From NCBI GenBank assembly GCA_030323885.1, contig CM059189.1, forward strand, positions 45,329,015-45,393,014: a stretch of DNA of 64,000 bases, written 5' to 3'. A program made the position numbers and the translations under genes. Source of the stretch: Branchipolynoe longqiensis. Taxonomy: Eukaryota; Annelida; Polychaeta; Phyllodocida; Polynoidae. The notes beneath the pieces were generated by a model. The model had not been told where the DNA came from. It made no database searches and was given only the letters and a program-made list of their open reading frames with translations. This document shows positions 43,391 through 54,068 of this stretch, in pieces. Every line of letters starts with the position of its first letter. Position 1 is the first letter of the stretch.

Positions 43391-43678
43391 GCTGACCGAC
43401 TACCACACAAGTACGGGTGACTTAGAGTTTGGGGACTGGCAGCTCATCATCATCATCATGCTGTCGGTCGCGATGCGACAAAGACTACTTTCATTACTTG
43501 ACTGCTGCTCTCCATTTAGCTCTCTGCTGTGAGAGTGATGTCCATGAGTCGGTCTTAATGTCTCTCAGCTTCAGGTTTCTCTTGATGGTATGGCTCCATC
43601 CTGCATGGAGCTATTTAAATGGAGAGAGGACTGTTATTGATTGCGAAATATACCAAGCACATATACTGGCTTGCTTAA

Positions 43679-43714
<36 letters not shown>

Positions 43715-44600
43715 TCCCGGAAAATTGGCCATATAAGCTGGTATTTTATGTTCCTTATATGAAAATGGCATTGACTACATTAAAGCATTGGTAGCCGAAT
43801 GAGTTGAGTGCCCACTTCTTTCCTGACTGTAGGTTCTAACCCTTTGTAAAGTCGCCGGCTGGTGGTGTGAGTGGTGTGGACAAGCCAATGAGAAATCAAT
43901 ACAGGTAATGAAGGAAAGTAGAGAAAGAGTGAAAAGTAGGAGAGTGAGACTCCCTGGTTTATTATCTTACATATGTTTCTAGAATCCAAGATGGTGGTGG
44001 TCACATAGGTTGATCCACCAATCAGGGTTCAATCTGTTGTATCCAAGGCCTTGTCATGCTGGCTACAGTGCCTTGTGGTGGCCAGTGATCCACAAATAAC
44101 ACCTTGGGGGAGGGGGTATGTGAGGTGACTCCTCCAAAGACTGTATCTAAGAAGTGACACTCCTCCTCTATACTATTTTACTATACAATTTCTATACCTA
44201 ATGAGTAATAGTTTACCAACTCCACATAACCCTCATATGTCTTTGGCTTTTATATATTACCATTTACCATTATATAGACAAGTTGCAATTTATTATAGTA
44301 GAGTTCACATATATCGTCATGTCATTACATCGGAAAATGTTACACCTTGTCCTGGGTTCGAGTCGCAGCAATGACTTAGCCAATTGATACTAGTCGCCAC
44401 TCAGCCTGATGCTAGGCTTTACTGGGATGGGAAGAAGGAACTTTGGGAAGAGGGAGACAAATTGCCTGAAATTAAAATGTCCCCTACTTAGAATCATATA
44501 ATATGACCAAAAGAAATAAAATTGTCCAAAAACACGACAAAAATCATATAATACGACCAACAAACCTCAAATTGTCCAAAAACTCGACAAAAAACGCACA
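43391..44600. other. no gene; (TA)n at 43680-43712; SINE-A body at 44350-44495
   Basis: The frame over 43429-43794 starts in a CATCATCATC run and crosses a TA microsatellite, so I do not accept it. Position 44350-44495 has a plus-strand SINE-A B box (GGGTTCGAGTC) and body without the usual head. Confidence 0.55.
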
Positions 44601-45352
44601 TTATAGATTACATCACCATTCCAAGTGCGCATGTGCTGAAAACGGCATTGGCAGCAAAGCAAATGTGTCTGGCCATTGAGTTTGCCGATACGCGTAGGGC
44701 AAAACTTCTATTTGATTCAAAATGAAGAGAACTACATAACAATTTGACATAAACATGTATGCACATATGCAATATAATGATCTGATGAATATAGCTAAGA
44801 AAAAACTAGCCATAGTTTAACATTTTGAGCTAAGAAACATATGATTCCACACAAAACAATCAGTGATATCCAAGTCACCATTATTAATTCTTGTTCTAAA
44901 TATTAAAATGCCAAATATCTCAACATACACTTGTTTCAGAGAAATATATAACCAACATCTGATTAACACTACTAATTTTCTACATCTACATATGTGATTA
45001 ACCATAGGATATAAATAAAAACATTAATAAAATAAGTAAACCTGTCTCTGCCTATCGCTCTAACACTAGTCTGAGTGCCCAGATTTGTCTGAATCTAAAT
45101 GCACATGGCATAAGATGTGCTGATTATATTGATGTAAATGCAATGCTGGATAAAAGATTCATATCTTAATTTATTATATATATTTTTTTAGTTGGTATTC
45201 TATGTTTCAAACAAGAGCTGAGATGAGCTGAAACTAGCACATTTCATAGCTGCACGCTGTGTATTATTAGCATGTGCCATGTGCTTCTAGCGGGTTTGTT
45301 TTTCTTCTACGCATCCCACAATGCACTGTGTGGCTGGAATGGTGATGTAGTC
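44601..45352. mobile_element. MITE-H copy, about 750 bp, opposite orientation
   Basis: Left ATAGATTACATCACCATTCC, right GGAATGGTGATGTAGTCTAT. The body is the reverse complement of that of 21027-21803. Confidence 0.85.
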
Positions 45353-45794
45353 TATTACCAAAGATAACTATGAGCTGTTTTAGCATTTCCGAAAATCAGT
45401 GTAGGCCCAACATACCACAAGGAGCTGTCAACAATACGGTCTATTTAAACACAATCACCCGCTTGCTATCTAAAAAAAGAAAGAACCTCACATAATACAG
45501 CTGTAATAACATATTATCAGTAGCTTGCCATTTTTTAGGATTAGACAGTATATATATATTATTTTTTCCCAATCTCTTTTGGCATTGATTGAGTTGAACC
45601 GTCCAACAAATCAAAGGTAAGTTCAATCAATCTCTCAGTCTGTGTCGGTATATTTAATGGTATGCTATTAAGTTTTTTCTATCTTTAAATAATTAATGGA
45701 GCCAATATTCAACTTGACAAGTGGGTGTGCAGCACACTTGTGACTAGGCGTGTCTGTAGACTGACACCCGTTGCCACGATACAGCTGACTCATC
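45353..45794. other. no gene seen
   Basis: AT-rich, with a short TATATATAT run near 45550. Confidence 0.45.
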
Positions 45795-46010
45795 AATCAT
45801 CAATGGGTGCCGTCTTCTCGAAGAACGTTGGCTGCAAAGGACCTCCATCTCTTCCTGTCATTCGTTCCTCTCACGCATTCCGCATAGCTCATTGCTGTCC
45901 ACTCAGTGATGTTGTCCATCCATGTTGTTCTCCTTCTCCCTCTTGGTCTTTTCCCTTCTATCTTCCCTTCCAGTATTCTTCTCTGTGATTCCTGGTGTTG
46001 TATCATGTGG
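45795..46010 (-). pseudogene. LINE RT C-terminal fragment
   Basis: The minus-strand frame contains RRILEGKIEGKRPRGRRRTTW followed by a WTAMSYAECVR-type segment and ends REDGTH. This is a C-terminal signature I know from APE-type LINE reverse transcriptases in invertebrates. It is close in sequence to the fragment at 63531-63818. An ATCATCAATCATCAA-type run at the left edge looks like the 3' tail. 5'-truncated. Confidence 0.75.
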
Positions 46011-46077
46011 CCAAAGTATATAATTTTTCTTTTAATTTAATTTTTAATTTAGCTGACTAGTGGCGGTTATTTGCTTG

Positions 46078-46440
46078 TTCATATTAAAGCTGCATAGTCC
46101 GATGAAGCATCAACTTGTCCAAACCAAAACAAGTATCTCAATTTGATTCTAAATATCTAACTTAAATACTGGTGCACTTGTTAAACATTAGTCACCACAT
46201 AGAAGGGAATACTGATACAATTTAATAGAACCTGTTACTGCAGAAACCTATTGTGTCAGAGTTTTGGCAAGCCTGTGAAAACTAATTTTGCTTGTTTGCA
46301 CTTCAAATACCTCAAAAGTTAGCTATTTAAAATAAAAGTTACTTCAAGTGAAAGTACGGCAGATTATAACGATCACGCTAATATGTTTATCTCAGAAAAT
46401 AACCTAAACTCAAAACCCATCGAACTATGCAACTTTAAAT
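46078..46440. mobile_element. MITE-R copy, full length (about 360 bp)
   Basis: Left TTAAAGCTGCATAGTCCGAT, right ATCGAACTATGCAACTTTAA. Inverted relative to 42697. Confidence 0.8.
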
Positions 46441-46549
46441 AAGGCATTCAAATTAGGATAGATGCCAACTCATCAATCAAAACACCTATAATAAATGAAT
46501 AACAAAGAAATAATCATTTATCTATACAATATATATTGTCGGTGTGGTT

Positions 46550-46877
46550 GGAGGAGGAGAAGTGGCCGAGGTGATGGGGAGGCGGAAGTAAGAAGGGGGG
46601 GGGGGGGGGGGGGGAAGTAGGAGCGGGGAACCAGCGGCGGGACGAGAGGGGGAGGAGGGGGGAGGGAGGCTGTGGTGGCGGCACCTGGAGGGAGTGGGGT
46701 GAAGGAGGAGAGGGGAGGTGGCGCCATCTGGGAGGGGGAGGGGTGTGGGAAGGTGAGTGAGTAGGGTGGGGGTAGGTTGGGGGAAGGGGTGTGGAAGGGT
46801 GAGGAAATGGAGGGGTAGGGAAGGGGAGGGTGGCCGTCCGCCTCCCCCGAATTACCCATATTGCCACAGCAATATGG
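46550..46877. mobile_element. DIRS-family terminal fragment
   Basis: A G-rich segment with an 18-base poly-G (46596-46613) is followed by GGCGCCATCTGGGAGGGGG, CCCCCGAATTACCC and the hairpin CATATTGCCACAGCAATATG. It matches the right end of the coding element (55520-55705). No matching left end was seen, so it is truncated or incomplete. Confidence 0.7.
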
Positions 46878-47017
46878 AAAATTTAGATTAACCGACTTTG
46901 GTTTAACCAACTTTTTGTTATATGATAAATGGTAGTATTTTGCCACGCCGCCGAAAAAAGTTTTTGATTAACCGATCGTTTGGTTTAACCGAGCTTGGTT
47001 TAACGGGGTTATACTGT
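46878..47017. mobile_element. P1 right half, broken by the DIRS fragment
   Basis: Begins mid-element (AACCGACTTTGGTTTAACC) directly against the DIRS-family end and runs to the intact right end GGTTTAACGGGGTTATACTG. Confidence 0.75.
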
Positions 47018-47123
47018 ACTGTGCTAAACAGTCCTTGTGGTATCCTATTAATGCCCATACATGGCTAGGTCACGACAAGTATCAATTTATAAATCATTGG
47101 TTTGACTCGGCTGGTGTTGCGGT
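47018..47123 (-). mobile_element. SINE-A body fragment
   Basis: CAGTCCTTGTGGTATCCTAT, AGTATCAATTTATAAATCAT and TTTGACTCGGC are the inverted SINE-A order. The head is cut by MITE-G. Confidence 0.6.
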
Positions 47124-47592
47124 TTCCCAGGGACACCAGTTTGCGAGGGACACATCGCTTCTGCACATGCATCAAAATCGAACAGCATCGTCACTAACCT
47201 TATGAAGTTAATATAATGTTTTTGGTAAAGATGTTTTCTATATCTGTACCAAACGATTTGTTTCTAGATGGTGTAATTTGAGAGATATTTGACTTCTTCT
47301 GTATTTTCTGTATGAACATTGCTCACGACCATTGACAATGCCTTGAGTTTGACAGTATGCGCAGTGCAAAACGTTAGTTTTATTCAAAATTAATAGAAAT
47401 CAAGAACCCTAACCTTATAAATTTAATATAGTCTTTATGGAAAAAATGTTTTCTATATGTGTACCAAGCGATTTGTTTCTAGATGGTGTAATTTGAGAGA
47501 TATTTGACTTCTTCTGTATGAAGATTTGCTCACGGCCGTTAACAATGCATTTGAATGGAAGTGTCCCTGGCAAACTGGTGTCCCTCGGAATG
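47124..47592. mobile_element. MITE-G copy, about 470 bp
   Basis: Left GGGACACCAGTTTGCGAGGG, right CCCTGGCAAACTGGTGTCCC. TGCG-like sequence flanks both sides (47118 and 47590), a possible target duplication within an inverted SINE head. Confidence 0.78.
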
Positions 47593-47712
47593 CGCATCAC
47601 CGGGATTCCAACTCATGATATTCTGCATGGGAAGCCTGCGCTCTACCGATTCGGCTACCGCGCCCATGGTAGCTTTACCTGCTTACCGGATGATGTTAGG
47701 GTTAAAGGTTAT
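47593..47712 (-). mobile_element. tRNA-like SINE head, variant type
   Basis: On the minus strand GCGCGGTAGCCGAATCGGTA then GAGCGCAGGCTTCCCATGC forms an A-box-like region. The same head type, attached to a SINE-A body, occurs at 49085-49140. It shows no full cloverleaf, so I do not call a tRNA gene. Confidence 0.5.
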
Positions 47713-48512
47713 GGGTCACTCTCCTGAAAACTGGCCAGCATGGGATGGGATTTTAAAACATCAATCAAAAAAACTTCCTACTTATTTTTGTCCTGATACT
47801 TTTCATATTCATGTTCAGATTTGATGAAAGAAGTAAGGGAAATAAAATAAACTGTGTGCAACTTTGGTCCTTTTAGTTATGAAGTGTTTTGTCCCCAAAA
47901 AAACCATTTCACAGTCAGCCATTTGTAACATGACATATGGGACATGGTTGAATCCTTATTAACATGTATTGCATTGATATATCAAACAAATCACTTCCCA
48001 CATCAAAAAGGAAGTATTTATTAACATGTATGCATGCTTAAATTTAAAAAAAATTGATGTTTTCAGAAATAACATTACAAATTTCAGTCACACATGTAAC
48101 CGGTGGTGTCTGGATGCCACACAAATATTGTACACTAATTATTCAGTGAATAAAGCATGGCTGGGAATAACATTTTTTTTGGTCAATATAATCACTACAT
48201 ATTTCTGTATATTATGCCATGATTAATATGCTTCTAAGTATTAAATTATTTAATTCTGCTTAGATTTTGTATTAAGCAGACTGTGTGGTGTCCTAAACAT
48301 GTGTTACATCTCAGCAACACATGTCACACTGCTGTAAGACATAGTTTAATCATGGACTACACCTTTATTTTGTATCTCATCAATTTATATTTTACATAGA
48401 TGTAAAGAGGCGATTTCCAGCTTTCATTTTCAACCAAAAAATGCTAAAAATTCAAATATTATATTTTAACTCTCCATGTGACACTTCTGGCCAGTTTTCA
48501 AGAGAGTGATCA
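47713..48512. mobile_element. 800-bp TIR element with TTAT duplication
   Basis: Left GGGTCACTCTCCTGAAAACT and right AGTTTTCAAGAGAGTGATCA are inverted over about 23 bp (core CTGGCCAG). TTAT flanks both sides (47709-47712 and 48513-48516). No coding frame. The superfamily is unknown. Confidence 0.8.
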
Positions 48513-48649
48513 TTATAGCTCTCACAGTGGTAGTAGTGGGGAGGGGGGGGGGCGGTGGTCTAGACTCTCCTAGTCAGACACTCCCACACTACCAGTGCTG
48601 CCACCTGCCAGCATCCCCGGTACAGTTCAGGTGCAATGGTAGCATGGCG

Positions 48650-49140
48650 GATTTAATGGTTTTGTTTGTTGTGGTTTTACATCCTAGCAACAGGTAACTA
48701 CGGTCATATATGGGCGGGAATCACCTTGTTGTGACAGTGCACACTCATTCTAAACTATTTCTGTTGGTACATAAGTTGATTAAGCAGAGGATTCAGGTTT
48801 AGCAATATATATATATATATCAATATATATCAATATATATATCAATATATATATATATAGAAAGAGTGTTTGCTTTTCCGTGTTATGACCTAGCAAAATC
48901 AAAGGTGCACTCATGGCGACTTCATTGTGCTTCCCCATTGGGAGACCAGGTCACCAGCACCATCACCCGATACCTAATACAGTCACATTATCCTCATACT
49001 GAGTTAACCAATCCTTGTTCTATCCCATTAATATAATCCACGAGACTAGGTAGTAACATGAACCAATTTTACAAGTCATTTGTTTGACCGGTCCAAATTG
49101 GGAAGCCTGCGTTCTACCGATTCGGTCACCACGTCCGGTC
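48650..49140 (-). mobile_element. SINE-A copies, tail and body, with variant head
   Basis: Tail at 48660-48750 (GTGGTTTTACATCCTAGCAA), body at 48890-49085 and a variant head at 49085-49140 (CCGGACGTGGTGACCGAATC on the minus strand). A short-type tail scrap and TATATATCAA microsatellite lie between them (48765-48860). Confidence 0.6.
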
Positions 49141-49694
49141 TTAAATATGTGGTATATAATTTATTATATGAATATAATGTGGTGGAGTTTATATCCTATC
49201 TGGTTTTATCGAACTTTAATTAATTCATCGCTATTTATTATGTATGTCTTATTTATTTGTGATATTTGCTGCGGGTCGGATCCTGCTCCACCTGGCTGGT
49301 GTCAAACCGTGTAGCCATAGCCCAGCCAGCGCACGTCACGATCACATGAGCTCCGAATTCTTTCCAATTTTTTTCTAGGTAGGGCTGTTTATTGCTCGGC
49401 CATATGGGCCTCGGAAATAAAGGTAAGCTTCCTCCACTCCTCGTCTCGTCTCTTTCTTTTATCCTCCTGAGTTGTAGCCTGTTTTATATATATATATATA
49501 TGTGTGTATATGTAGATATAAATATGCATATACATATATGTATATGTACATATATGTAGAGAGAGTATCAGTTCAATGCTTCGACGTCCTGATATGACCT
49601 TAGATGTTGCCAGGATATAAAAGTCCAACAACCAACCGACCATCAATGTTTCTACGAACACGCTCACTAGTTAATTAGTTGCCAATTGCAACAT
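49141..49694. repeat. microsatellite and SINE tail, no gene
   Basis: TA/TG microsatellite at about 49485-49560 and a plus-strand SINE-A long tail at 49585-49640 (CCTGATATGACCTTAGATGT). Confidence 0.6.
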
Positions 49695-50195
49695 AATTCA
49701 GGACACGAGACGGAGCTATAAGATGGAACTTTATTGGAGTTCGAAGCATAGTAGTACAAGGCAGGCAATGGATCAATGTAACAATGGGAGCAGTCGAGAA
49801 ATGTGACTCAGTTAATGTATGATCAATAGTGTCATGTCGGTAATCGGTGATCAGGAGTTATAGTACAATAGATCAGGACATTTTGAGGCATGATCAGGTA
49901 ATAATAGTTAATTAGAGAAGTCGAGCAGATCATTAGGTGATCAATAGTGACGTCGGTAATCGGTAATCAGGTATATAATGGTTATCGGTGCAGTGAAGAG
50001 ATCAATGAGAGGATAAGTACATCAGGCGTGCGGGGAGGTAAGTGGTATGTGGTTAGGGGGAGTAGGGGAGGGTGGTGTAGGAGGTATGGAAGAGAGTGTG
50101 TGGGAGGCGTAGGAAGGGGGGGGGGGGCGAGAGGAAAGTAGGGGGAGGTCAGTAGGGTAGGGTGAGGTAGTGTTTTCTCGGTCGCGATCCGGGCC
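49695..50195 (-). other. DIRS element 3' untranslated end
   Basis: Non-coding, rich in GATCA/AATCAG words (TGATCAATAGTGTCATG, GGTGATCAATAGTGACGTC), with a poly-G run at 50116-50126. The same words fill the left half of the non-autonomous element at 17688. Confidence 0.7.
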
Positions 50196-51151
50196 TCAAC
50201 CAAATAGTGTTGAGAGTGCCCGGGTCGCGGCCGAGAAGGCGTCGGGGCAGACATATCGGTGGATGGCGGAGGACCGCCAGTGGCCAATGTCGCGAACGTC
50301 CTGAAGGGTCGCCCCGGCTGCGGCACAAGCCTGGGCGGCGCCTCTGCGTATACTATGGAGAGTGTATTGTCGATAGTTTTGGACGGCGCTGTGCTCGAGC
50401 GCTTTCCGGAGGATACGGGTCATCGTCCGTGTCGTCAAGGGGCCGTCGGTGGAGGTCATGAAGGCTGGGTCGTCAGGGGCCAGTCGGGTGTAGGCGGCGT
50501 AGCGCCTCCAGGCGCGTACAGGGCAGTAGTTGGAGTTCTGTACCCTGGGTATTCGGATGGTGTAGGCGTCATGGGGCGATCGGGAGGTCTTAGTCGACCG
50601 CACCTTGACGATGAGGTGGGTCGTGTGGTCAGTGACGTCGGCGGCTCTGATGGTGTGCCCCGGATCGTCCCTGCGTCCGGTCACCAGGAGGTTTCCTTGT
50701 CTTAGTAGGGTGAAGTAGGCCATCAGGAGGGTCGACCTCAGGACAAGGGCCCGGTGGCCCGCGTCGGACAGGTAGTCGAGCACTCTCCTGAGCTGTTTCA
50801 CGGACAGTGGGGGCGCCTGCCTAGTCACGTGGTGGGAGGACCTCGTTACGCCGCGTTTGACAGTGGCGACTAGGTAGGTGTCAAAGGGGGCAACCGCGCC
50901 TGTCGACAGGCTGACCCATGTTCGGGCAGCGCTGAGATAGTTCATGACTGCCCCGGGTGTGGCCAAGGTGTCATCGAGGTGGGCAAGGTATGCGGCGACG
51001 TCCATCTGCTTGGGGCGGCGTGGGTCGTAGGAGGTCATCCGTGCGTGTTTGAGGTACCTCCTTGTTTGTTGTATCTTGTTGCGCCAAGTTCCGGGCGCTA
51101 GTCCGGCCCGGAATAGTCGGATGATGTCTTGGTTTCCGTTGCGGGTGCCTG
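50196..51151 (-). CDS. tyrosine recombinase of the DIRS element
   Basis: The enzyme is expected to insert the circular DNA copy by site-specific recombination, in place of a DDE integrase. Counting from the ATG at 51038, the catalytic set is visible: Arg113 (FTLLRQGNLL), Lys near 150 (VRSTKTS), His228 and Arg231 (HSIRRGAA), His253 (IGHWRSS) and Tyr262 (IHRYV). The frame stays open upstream to about 51151 with GNQDIIRLFRAGLAPGTWRN and a QQTRRYLKHAR segment, which looks like the start of the N-terminal SAM-like domain. The true start is therefore probably upstream. A CTCTCTCTCCCCAG just before it could be a splice acceptor or simply spacer. This is the only domain of the element without a lesion. 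Confidence 0.88.
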
Positions 51152-51184
51152 GGGAGAGAGAGGCAAATTAACGAACTCCCCAGG

Positions 51185-51847
51185 CTAGAGATTTCCGGCG
51201 AGGATGTCAATGTCATGTGTAACTCGGATCCGTTCGAGGTCCATATCCTCCACGAAGCGGTCTGCCTTGCGATGGGCAACTTCGTCGAATGGGGCCCTGC
51301 TGAGGGCATCGGCGAAGGTGATCTCGACGCCGGGTTTGTGGAGGACCTGGACCTCGCAGGAGCGGAGAGCGGCGAAGGACCAGATTGCTCTGGCACAAGC
51401 ACAGAGGATGGGGTCCCTCCCGGCCCCAGAGTCGAGAACCATCTGGGAAGACTGGTTGTCAGTATTGACTATTATGGCATAGTCATGTGGGTTCGGGGGG
51501 GAGAGTGCGTGGAGGGCCACAATGAGGTTGAGGGCCTCTAGCTGATGAATGCTGTGGTTGCCTTCCAGGAAGTTTTCTGAGTACGCCTCGGAGAGGTACC
51601 CTTTTGGTGAGTGTGCGCCTCCGGCCTTCAGGGAGGAATCGCATTCGATGATCCACTCGTGTTTGGGTGGTGGGCGGAGGAGGACCACGCCGTTTGAGGC
51701 TGCGGCGTAGGTGAGGAACCAGTGGATGTCCTTTGTCATGTCGAGTGTGATGGGGTGTTTTCCGGTGTGAGGTGCATGTCGGAGGGCATCGAGTATGCGG
51801 TTCATGAATCGACGTGCTGGGCGCACACACCTGGCTACGTGTTGTAG
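51185..51847 (-). pseudogene. RNase H domain of the DIRS polyprotein
   Basis: The domain degrades RNA of the RNA-DNA hybrid during reverse transcription. Acidic residues are in order: IIECDSSLKAGGAH, HQLEALNLIVAL, IIVNTDNQSS and FADALSR. The frame is continuous with the RT thumb across TGA at 51848-51850. That codon is a CpG-type CGA-to-TGA change, since the flanking sequence reads on without gap. It ends at 51185, about 35 bases before the recombinase frame. Confidence 0.85.
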
Positions 51848-53913
51848 TCACCCGACCAGTCGCTGGAGGTCTTTCTTAGATGCCTTTGCCTGTGGGGTCC
51901 ATCTGCGGCATTCGTCGATCACGTCAGTGAGCTTAGGTGATGGGATCTTGACCGTCATGTCATCAGTGTCAACCACGAATCCGAGCCATTCGAGGGAGTG
52001 GGTCGGGGGAACACACTTCTGGGGTGAAAGGGCCAGGCCCAGGTCTGCCGCGAGCTCTAGGGCGTCGAGGTAGGCGGCGTCCGCCATTTTTGGGATGCTG
52101 CCACTCCGACAAAGTCGTCCAGGTAACAGAGGACGAAGTGTCCTTTGCGGCGGAGTAGGTGGACGACCGCGTTCGTGGTTCGGGCACAGGCCATGGAGGA
52201 TGTGCGGCACCCGAACGGGGGGGCGATGTCGAAGTATGTTAGTCCGTCAAGGGTCACTCCAAGTAGTGGGACCGACAGTGGGCAGGTTCGTAACTGTCTG
52301 TAGGCTCTGGCGAGGTCGATGGTCCAGACACACGCCCCGACCCCCAGGCGGGTGATCTCGTCCGTGAGGTCAGCGATGTTAGGGAGGGTGTATGTGGCGG
52401 GTCGGCCTTGATAGTAGCCTTTTCTAATGCCCGAGTTGACGCTTGCGCCCCTCGGGAAGCTCAGGTCGACGATGATCCGCCTCTCCTGAGTGTTCTTTTT
52501 AGGGCGGGTCATCATCGGGCTGACCTGCGCCCAGGGCGTGAAGGGTGGCTCGAGGAAGGGGCCGATGAGGGCTCCCTTGGCCGCCTCGATTTGGATATAC
52601 TTCCTGACCCAGGCGAGGTGCTGGGGGGCCTCGCGGTGGTTTGCTGTGGAGGGGACGGTGGTGTAGTCAGCGGGCCACCCGTACTCCAGGAAGTCCACAA
52701 GCTGGTCGTCGTGGTATCCAGTAAGGAGGTCCCTCCAGCGGTCTATGTTGAGGTCGGATGGGACTGGGATCCGAGCTGCAATGTAGTTGGGGAGGCCTGA
52801 GCGCCTCACCTCGTCGTATGTATATCGATATATGTCGTTTTTCCATATCTGGGGTATGGAGGTAGGCCAGAATCGGTCTAGGATGTTCCTATATGAGAGT
52901 GGTGTGTGCGGAGGGTTGTAGTGGGGTGCCGCCGAGGTGAGGTCATTGTTGGTGACTTCGTCAATGTCCTCGTCGGCCGCCTCTCTTTGGTAGTAAGTGA
53001 GTAGGGCGTCGAGAGGTTCGGCCTCGTCGTTGTTCGTCCTATTGTCGTCGACGTGGTGGGTTATCGGCGACCGAGAGAACGGCTGAACACATCCGACCGT
53101 GGTGCGGGTCGGCTCGTAGCGGACTACAACAGCAGTCTGTGGTGGGTTGTCATCGACTGGTCGTTCTGTGTCAGTGATGTTCTCGGTGGTTTGTGCCGTC
53201 TGGGGCGGGTCCTGGGTGCCGTCGGATCTGAGGGGGGCTGGGAGGTGTGGGATAGGGGTGGCATGTGGGGTGGTGGAGTCTGGGAGTGAGGTCGAGCCTG
53301 TGGCGGGGTGGGGTGTGGGGGAGGGTTGGGTGCGGTGGAGGGTGGTGATGGGGGAGGCGGGGTGGTGGGGGGTGGTGTGGGCTATGGTTGGGGTGGAGTG
53401 GTTGCTGAGAGTGGGGTTGGGGGTGGGGGGGTTGGTAGGTCGGCGTGGTTGTGGTTGGGGGGGTGAGGTCGGGGGTGGGTGGGTGGGGTATGGGTGTGGG
53501 TCGGCGTGAGGGTGGGGTGCGGGTGTCCGTCCGATGCCAGTGAGCACGTGGTCTGTGTCGGTCTGGTTTTGGTCGTGGCCGTTAGGTGGGCTGGCGGCGT
53601 GTGCGGTGGTTATGTCCGTGGTGGCGTTTGATGGTCGTACCGCCTGAGGGCCGTCTGTCCCATTAGCGCTGCAGGGGTCTTGTGGCGGGCGGTCGGGCGT
53701 CTGAGTGCTGGGGGCAGTTTGGGGTTTAATCACCTCCGACCCGGGTTCGTGTGAGGTGCTCACCGCGTCGGTTGTGGTCACGTGGTGGGCTGGGGGCATC
53801 TGAGCGGCCATGCGTGGGGTGGGTGCAGGGGGCGCTAGCGTCCCACGTGGCGTTTTGGCGGGAGTCTGGTGTCCGTTGTCCGCGTCCCCACGCTTGATTT
53901 TGGCGGGAGCCAC
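51848..53913 (-). pseudogene. reverse transcriptase of the DIRS element, frameshifted
   Basis: The long N-terminal part (from about 53913) is Pro/Thr-rich low complexity. Structured sequence starts near PLSYRNILDRFWPTSIPQIW. RT landmarks follow: EPPFTPWAQVSPMMTRPKK, RRIIVDLSFPRGASVN, CVWTIDLARAYRQL (first catalytic Asp), FGCRTSSMAC and CYLDDFVG (Asp599-Asp600). Near 52087-52100, in CCCAAAAATGG, a one-base loss shifts the frame. The thumb continues in another frame (DAAYLDALELAADLGLALSP, SLEWLGFVVDTD, KKDLQRLVG) to the stop at 51848. Gag lies upstream. Confidence 0.88.
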
Positions 53914-54068
53914 GTGTGCGGCGGTTCCGTGTTGTGTCGGGCGTGGGGATTTGGCGGTCTCCTGGTATGCATTGTCTGCGTTCCCGCGCGTGGTGTTTGC
54001 GTTTTTGACGTTACGCGTGTCTGGGCCCGGGTCAAGGGTGGCGTTTTGGTCGGCACGTGCCCAGCCGG

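Noticed and set aside
43429..43794. 121-residue frame starting MGTGSSSSSS
   Set aside because: It starts in a CATCATCATC run and passes through a TA microsatellite. No domain.
46514..46946. Proline-rich frames of 117 and 142 residues
   Set aside because: Antisense of poly-G and G-rich DIRS-family terminus.
52095..53509. Plus-strand frames across the DIRS element
   Set aside because: Shadows of the reverse transcriptase and its Pro/Thr-rich leader.
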